64,000 nt of DNA from Piper betle. Lineage: Eukaryota; Streptophyta; Magnoliopsida; Piperales; Piperaceae. Location: the NCBI GenBank assembly GCA_033002965.1, contig JAURVB010014165.1, positions 1 to 64,000 of the forward strand. The letters run 5' to 3'. The notes under the pieces are model-generated. The model was not told where the DNA came from and did no database searches. It saw nothing but the letters and a program-made list of their open reading frames with translations. Both the position numbers and the translations under genes were made by a program. Positions 58,132-64,000 of this stretch are shown one piece after another (positions within the stretch are counted from its first letter, which is position 1; each line of letters begins with the position of its first letter).

Positions 58132-61100
58132 TGGTGGATAGTTCCAAGACTGGGAAAATTGAGAAATTTGTTGGAACAAATTATCAATGGTGGAGGATGC
58201 AGATTGGGGATCATCTATACGAGAATCAACTACATCAACCTGCTTGTAGGTACCAAGCCAGAAGCGATGTCAGCTGAGGAGTGGGCCTTATTGGATAGGC
58301 GAGCCTTAGCCATCGTCCGATTGTGTTTAACACAGTCGGTGGCGTTTAATGTCTCCAAACAGACGACCGTCAAAGGGTTGATGGAGGCATTAGCTGGTGT
58401 TTATGAGAAGTCATTAGCCTCTAACAGGTTATTTTTGTTGAGGAAGCTTGTCTCTTTAAGGATGCCCGAAGGTAAATCTATTGCTAATCATTTGAATGAT
58501 TTCAATAAAATTTGGGCACAACTTGAATTCGTGGAGTTGACTTTTAGTGAAGATATTAAATCTTTAATGTTCATGTGTTCTTTGCCGTAGAGTTGGGATA
58601 CGGTAATTACATCTACAAGTAATGCATCAAAAGAAAAACTAAAGTTTGATGAAGTGCTAGGTGCAATCTTGAATCAGGAGATGACGAAGACACACCGTCT
58701 ATCTCGGCCACAACTTTGTCGATGGACAAAAACAAGGGCAAAGAAAGAGGAAGAAGTCGAAGTAGAGGTCCTAAGAACCGAGGGCGCTCTAAATCCAAAG
58801 GAAAATTCAAGGGTAAGCCTACTTGTTGGTTTTGTGACAAGGAAGGACATTTAAAGAAGGATTGTCCCGAGCGAGTCAAGAATGTAGCTAATGTTGTTGA
58901 TGGTCATGAAGAGAAATTTTGTTTATTTGCTCATGTTGATTACAACATAGATACATGGTATATTAATTCAGATGCTTCATTTCATTGTACTTCTCACAAA
59001 GAATGGTTTTGTGATTCTATCAAGAGTGATTGTGTATATGTAATAATTGGCAATGGTCAGAAGTGCAAAATTGAAGGTAAAGGAGTAATTCATTTGAAGA
59101 TGCATAATAAAGGTAAACTTATTCTCAAGGAGGTCAGATATATACCTGAATTAAAGAAAAATCTTATATATGTTAACAAGCTGGACCAAGAGGGCTATAG
59201 GATCACATTCGAAAACAATCAGTGGAAGATCAGCAAAGGAGCATTGGCGGTGATCAAGGGGAAGGCTGTGGGTACACTTTACCCATTGTCTACCAAGGTA
59301 GATCAGTTTGTTTCTTTGATAGCTGAGAAGAATGACATGACAACGTTATGGCATAGAAGGCTTGGTCACTTGAGCGAGAGTGGGATGAGGATCTTACATT
59401 CCAAGAAGGTTTTGACAGATATAATTGATTCTAACTTTGGTTTTTGTGAAGACTGTGTTTCACGTAAACAAAAACGGGTCAGCTTTACAAAAGGTGGGCG
59501 AGAGATGAAATGCAAAAGGTTGGAGTTGCTTCATACGGATGTTTGGGGACCAGCCCATGATATATCTTTTAGAGGTAATCTTTATTTTGTTACTTTCATT
59601 GATGATTTTAGTAGGAAGACATGGATCTACACTATTAAGAAAAATCAGATGTCTTCAATATTTTCAAGATGTGGAAAGCCCGAGTTGAGAATGATACAGG
59701 TTTAAGACAGAAATGTCTTCTGTCGGATAATAGTGGAGAATATTGCAATAAGGTGTTTGACTCCTATTATGAACAACGGGGAATGAGAAGGATCAAGACA
59801 GTGCCAAGGACACCACAACAGAATGCGGTGGCGGAGAGAATGAACAGGACCATCCTAGAGCGAGCGAGAAGCATGAGGGTTCATGCTAGACTCCCTTTGC
59901 ATCTTTGGGGTGCCACAGTGGATACAGCTGTCTACCTAATAAACCGAAGTCCATCAAGCGCCTTAGATGGAAAAATACCGGAAGAGGTATGGTCTGGTAA
60001 GAAAGTTGACTACTCTTTTCTTAAAGTCTATGGTTGTATTGCATATACACATGTTGACAGGGAATCAAGAAAGAAGCTTGATACAAAGTCCCGCAAATGT
60101 GTATTTCTTGGATATGGAGGTGATGAGTATGGTTACCGGATGTGAGATTTCGAGAACAACAAGGTGTTTCGAAGTCGGGATGTTGTATTCAATGAAAAGT
60201 GCATGTACAAAGACATGAAAAGAAGAAAGAATGAGGAGTCAAAAGAAAAAGAATATATGGAGCTTGATGAGACAGATGAAGAGATGCCAAGTGCTGAAAA
60301 TCAAGGATTTGTTCCAAGTGATGAAGAACAATTATCTTCTGAAGAGACCGAACAAGGAGGTGAGTCATAGGCTAATCAACCAAATGATGATGAATCAGAT
60401 TCTGAATATTCTGATGCACAAGTTAAAATTGATGACTCAAAGCCACCACAAGAGATAGTTGTTGCTTCTGAACGAAGGAGGAGCACAAGGGTTAGAAAGC
60501 CTACTCAGAAATTAAATTTAATTGTACAACATGTTTTGTATACTGATGCAGGAGAACCAGAGTCCTATGATGAAGCCATGAGTGACAAAGCTCATCTTAA
60601 GTGAGAGTTGGCCATGAAGGATGAGATGTCATCGTTGGAGAAGAATCATACATGGGAGTTGGTGAAGTTGCCACCAAAAAGGAGGGTTCTACAAAACAAG
60701 TGGATCTATCGGCTCAAGTCTGAAGCCGGTGGTGTACAAAGGTACAAGGCAAGACTTGTGGTGAAAGGTTTTGGTCAAAGAGAAGGGATTGATTTTCATG
60801 ATATATTTGCACCTATTGTAAAAATGACTTCTATTAGAATTATTTTGAGTATTGTGGATGTAAAGAGGTTGTATTTAGAGCAGCTTGATGTAAATACATC
60901 TTTCCTTCATGGTGATTTGGAGGAAGAGATCTATATGGAACAACCAAAAGGATTTGGGTGAAGCAAAACAACTTCTTGGGATGCAAATTTCCCGAGACAA
61001 GAAGAACAAGAAGTTGTGGTAATCTCAAGAAGGGTATATGAAGAAAGTTCTTGAGAGATTCAACATGAATGAATCCAAACCGGTGACTACTACTTTGGGT

Positions 61101-61820
61101 AGTTTCCAATTGTCCGAAGAACAAGGTGCTAAGAGTGAGGAGGATAAAGCTCACATGAAAAAGGTGCCTTATGCTTCAGCTATTGGAAGTCTTATGTATG
61201 CTATGGTGAGTACAAGACTAGATATTGCACATGCAGTGGGAGTAGTGAGCAGATTCATGATGAACCCAGGAAAAGAACACTGGGAGGCAGTGAAATGGAT
61301 TTTCAGGTACTTGAAAGGAACTTCTAATTACTGTTTGTGTTTTGGGGGTGATAATATTGATGTGCAAGGTTATGTGGACTCGAACCATGCTGGAAATAGA
61401 GACAATGGCAGGAGTACATCCGGATACATCTTTACAGTTGGTGGAACCACGGTGAGTTGGGTTTCCAAATTGCAAAAGATAGTTGCTCTGTCTTCAACTG
61501 AGGCTGAATATGTGGCTGCTACAGAAGCTAGCAAGGAATATATTTGGATTAAAACTTTAATGAATGAGTTAGGTTTTAATGGGGTTGATTGCAGGTTGTA
61601 CAGTGATAGTCAAAGTGCAATCCATTTAGCCAAGAACTCGGCATTTCATTCTAGGACCAAACATATTCGGTTAAGGTATCATTTTATCAGATCTTTGTTA
61701 GAAGAACGTAAATTGAAGTTGGAGAAGATAGATGGAAAAAATAATCCGGCGGATATGTTGACTAAACCGGTGGATGGAAAAAAGTTGAGTTTTTGCTCAA
61801 CTTTGGTGAACTTGCACTAA
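58132..61820 (+). pseudogene. copia B gag-pol, multiply broken
   Basis: Gag starts at ATG 58132 (MVDSSKTGKIEKFVGTNYQW), shifts frame near 58230, continues as GTKPEAMSAEEWALLDRRAL and stops at TAG 58588. A second frame from 58716 has the knuckle CWFCDKEGHLKKDC. The protease site is changed from DSGASFH to NSDASFH, losing the catalytic Asp. Next come LWHRRLGHLSESG and integrase with LLHTDVWGP, a shift at about 59665, LLSDNSGEY and VAERMNRT. TGG-to-TGA is seen at 60143, and more stops at 60367 and 60602. RT begins (KWIYRLKSEAGG…DVNTSFLHGDLEEEIYMEQP) but at 60955 about 280 bp, including YVDD, are missing. RNase H 61038-61820 is a clean frame ending MLTKPVDGKKLSF. Confidence 0.92.
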
Positions 61821-61900
61821 CATGCAGGTGGACTCATGCAACGAACAAGTGGAGGAAGAGTTTGGACTGGTGTGTTCCAATCGGACTCCAAGTGGGAGAT

Positions 61901-62438
61901 TGTTAATATGTGTAATTGTATTAATGATATGTAGCCCATTGTCACACTCAGAATACTAAAGAAATCTCAGAATATTAATAGAGGTGGTTGTTAGTTGTTC
62001 CATAGAGATTGAAGGGTCTCAAAGCTTCTCTATAAATTGAGCTTCATTTGCCTCATTCTATGAAGGCAAGACAAGCAGAAGAAAAGACAAGAAAAAAGAG
62101 ATAGAGAGAGATATAGAGATAAAAGAAGAGGGAAAAATATTCACGAGTTTATCTTATACGGAGTATTGAGAGAGAGTGAAATCTTGTAATCTCAATAGTA
62201 TAGGGTGTGTGAGTAATCTTCTTATACATCTCTATATATATTTGATGACTGTAATCTTTGGTTGAAGTAGTGAATTGTTTGTTGTTGCATGTGGTTTTTG
62301 ACTCTCGATTCAAGGAGGGTTTTCCACGTTAAATCTCTGCTCTTTTGTGGTTTTGTTTTATCTTATTTCTCAGGTCTTATTTTCCCATTATTTTTGTTAA
62401 CTGTGGTTGATCTCCAATTTTGGGGATTTTTCTCAACA
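61901..62438 (+). repeat. 3' LTR of copia B (538 bp)
   Basis: It follows the polypurine tract CAAGTGGGAGAT, starts TGTTAATATG and ends TTCTCAACA. It has a TATAAAT at 62031-62037 and the GTGGTTTTTGACTCTCGATT block shared with the 5' LTR. Confidence 0.92.
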
Positions 62439-62443
62439 GTTTA

Positions 62444-62736
62444 CACTATGGTGGAAGCACATCTGAGTTTCCCAAAAAGTGAAAAGGATGAGGCATTTGC
62501 CTGCACAAAAATTCCCTAACTAGCTTTGAAGACAAGCAAACCAAATATTCCATTTTAAAGAAATTCGAATATATCTGGACTTGTGTTTGTCTCAGCGCAG
62601 GGTATAGCTGCCAACTGCTTCTTCCTACAACGATCTTTTCATCTTCAATTCGACTATTGTTTTTGCTAGGTATGCAATGTTATATTTGAGATATATTCAA
62701 ATATTTATCCTGATCTTAAACATGAGATATACCACA
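62444..62736. other. duplicated block, non-coding
   Basis: It matches copy A 12346-12640 and includes the right inverted arm (62623-62682). No gene. Confidence 0.5.
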
Positions 62737-62741
62737 AAAAT

Positions 62742-62967
62742 TGTTGGGTTTATCCCACATCGGTCGTACAAGTTATTGGTGACATGTATATAGGCTAATG
62801 GAAAGGCCTTATTCTTTGAGTTAGCTTTTGGATTAAGAGAAGCTCGTGATTAAGAGAGGCACATGACACCTATTGCAAGTTTCCTTTGGTTATTTGAAGT
62901 CCTTTTGGGGGCCCAAAGGGCCCAACAATGATTTCGGAGCTTTGGTAGGGCCCGAAAGGGCCCAACA
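62742..62967 (+). mobile_element. 226-bp solo LTR or TRIM-type element (target duplication AAAAT)
   Basis: It starts TGTTGGGTTTATCCCACATC and ends AAAGGGCCCAACA, with perfect 7-bp inverted ends TGTTGGG/CCCAACA. AAAAT flanks both sides (62737-62741 and 62968-62972). Copy A has the empty site at about 12640 (GAAAATTGCGTG). The TCCCACATCGG start and TATATAGGC box are typical of small plant LTRs of the TRIM/SMART kind (inference). Near the end two GGGCCCAACA words repeat. Confidence 0.85.
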
Positions 62968-62972
62968 AAAAT

Positions 62973-64000
62973 TGCATGTGCGAATTTTTGTTTGCTTATG
63001 CTTTGGGCCACATATTTACATCAGTTACTTCCTACTTAGCATTTGATTGAAAACTGTCTTATGTCTTTAATTTGATCCCACAACTTGGCTTTGTATATTA
63101 ACCAAACAATCCCATAAAAACTTAACAACCCCCATCCGTTACCTTTTTCTTCTGCTACCTCAAGTCTTTTAATTCCACACCAAACGGTGATTGTCCAATT
63201 TTATGAAAGAAAATAATAACCAAATACAATCAACTACTTTTCATGGTTATTTAATTTTTTTTTATTATTCATCGTCTGCCTCAAATTTTTGTGGCTCCTC
63301 TGCCAAAAATTCCCTTTTCATAAACCAGGAGAAGCTTTCTCTAGAGAATAACAGTTATCACTTCACGGCACAAAGTATACACACACACACACAGAATTTT
63401 ACATGTGAATTAGAGAACAAATTTGTTAGTTAACTAGGAATTCTAGGGTTATTGAACTTGGTAAAATTCACCGGTCAATTTACTTTTTATATTAGGTTAT
63501 TGAGGTAGAGGATTCTAAACTTAGAAATTAAGTTCACTTATACATGCATTTAAAACAGACCCATTTACTAACAAAGCCATTCCACTTAAGCTTGTTAGCT
63601 TACATACATGACTGATGATCAGTTGCCATTTTAAAGGTGGTGCCTTCATCACTAAAACCATGCCCAGAGCTCAAACCCATTATTCACACCCATTTTACCA
63701 ATATCCAATGAGAAGTATATTTTCAAAAAATCAAAACAAACATACTACTTTAGGCTCTTATGCTCACATCATTTAGAGTAAAACTTACTCTTACCTTATA
63801 TTAATGACCATACCATTCACAACTATAAACTATACATTGCTCACATATAATTAATATAACAAGCTTCTCGTACACATAATTAAACCATTCACCACTATAA
63901 ACAACATTGCTAATTAACGTAGCAAATTAGTACCAGCCTATCAATTTCAGTCCTACCCATCAATTTAGAAAAACTCACATAACAATCAACACGAGAACAA
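62973..64000. other. duplicated block to window end, with ~680 bp absent from copy A
   Basis: 62973-63285 matches copy A 12641-12945. 63286-63967 has no partner there, and after it the match resumes. Within it is a short (AC)n run at 63377-63393. I recognise no gene; the 80-codon frame at 63191-63433 spans the junction and is not supported. Confidence 0.5.

Larger units (their letters stand above)
57895..62438 (+). mobile_element. Ty1/copia retrotransposon B, complete span with damaged 5' LTR
   Basis: Inserted in copy B, with GTTTA on both sides (57890-57894 and 62439-62443). Copy A shows the empty site at about 12340 (CTTGTTGTTTACACTATGG). The span holds a 175-bp 5' LTR, gag-pol and a 538-bp 3' LTR. 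The LTR parts that can be compared differ at roughly 14 of about 168 positions by eye plus one 2-bp indel, so the insertion is old. By structure it belongs with the Tork/TNT1-like copia elements (inference). Confidence 0.93.
48640..64000 (+). repeat. segmental duplication, copy B
   Basis: Direct-orientation counterpart of 4109-12975, about 45 kb to the right. It is longer because it keeps about 1 kb of gypsy lost in copy A and carries copia B (57895-62438), a ~650-bp segment at 55291-55945, a 226-bp solo LTR and about 680 bp at 63286-63967. It lacks the 960-bp C-rich element and the microsatellite. The last 30 bases (ACTCACATAACAATCAACAC…) again match copy A at about 12953-12972, so the block runs past the window end. 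48640-49104 would match DNA left of copia A, outside the window. Confidence 0.88.

Noticed and set aside
1..64000. tRNA genes, rRNA, organelle inserts, CRISPR or bacterial contamination
   Set aside because: I looked for obvious signatures and found none; a short tRNA or snoRNA could be missed by eye. tRNAscan-SE and Infernal searches would decide.

Overview
This window is nuclear DNA of a flowering plant. It holds plant-type LTR retrotransposons (Ty1/copia and chromodomain-bearing Ty3/gypsy), hAT-type miniature elements, an RPS2/RPS5-like CC-NB-ARC-LRR disease-resistance gene, and the spliced 5' part of a TRM1-type tRNA methyltransferase gene. I could not fix the species or order. The sequence is AT-rich and repeat-dominated. 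I found no intact host gene, no rRNA, no tRNA I could support, and no CRISPR array or bacterial feature.

Layout. 1-4108 is the 3' part of a copia element (A) with a 994-codon open gag-pol and a 3' LTR. It is inserted in a block that occurs twice in the window in direct orientation: copy A about 4109-12975 and copy B about 48640-64000. Each copy carries a fossil copia integrase piece, a decayed chromovirus (gypsy) and several kb of non-coding sequence. Copy A also gained a 960-bp C-rich terminal-inverted-repeat element and a GA/TA microsatellite. Copy B gained a second copia element (B, 57895-62438, with 5-bp target duplication), a 226-bp solo LTR and two other segments. 13-26 kb is non-coding and holds two hAT MITEs in opposite orientation (14668-15150, 19173-19702), LTR fragments and tandem duplications. 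26-31 kb holds a minus-strand copia gag interrupted by the 3' end of another copia element, and a 1.25-kb solo LTR.

The only host genes lie between the two block copies. The CNL gene (32270-35422, +) has two successive coiled-coil modules ahead of NB-ARC and LRR. About five frame shifts break it, one inside the P-loop. Facing it on the minus strand is the 5' third of a TRM1-like gene (40658 down to about 35797). Its first exon is split at codon 9 by a 3,065-bp solo LTR flanked by a TCATG duplication, and its downstream exons are missing. Further right are three diverged ~600-bp repeats carrying a 1,390-bp solo LTR (41765-43154), LTR fragments and an inverted copy of the C-rich element.

Overall this reads as a resistance-gene neighbourhood shaped by segmental duplication, repeated LTR insertion and LTR-LTR recombination. 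I see no wholly new biological system. The most informative points are the exon-splitting solo LTR in TRM1, the double coiled-coil CNL, the direct duplication around it and the C-rich TIR element.
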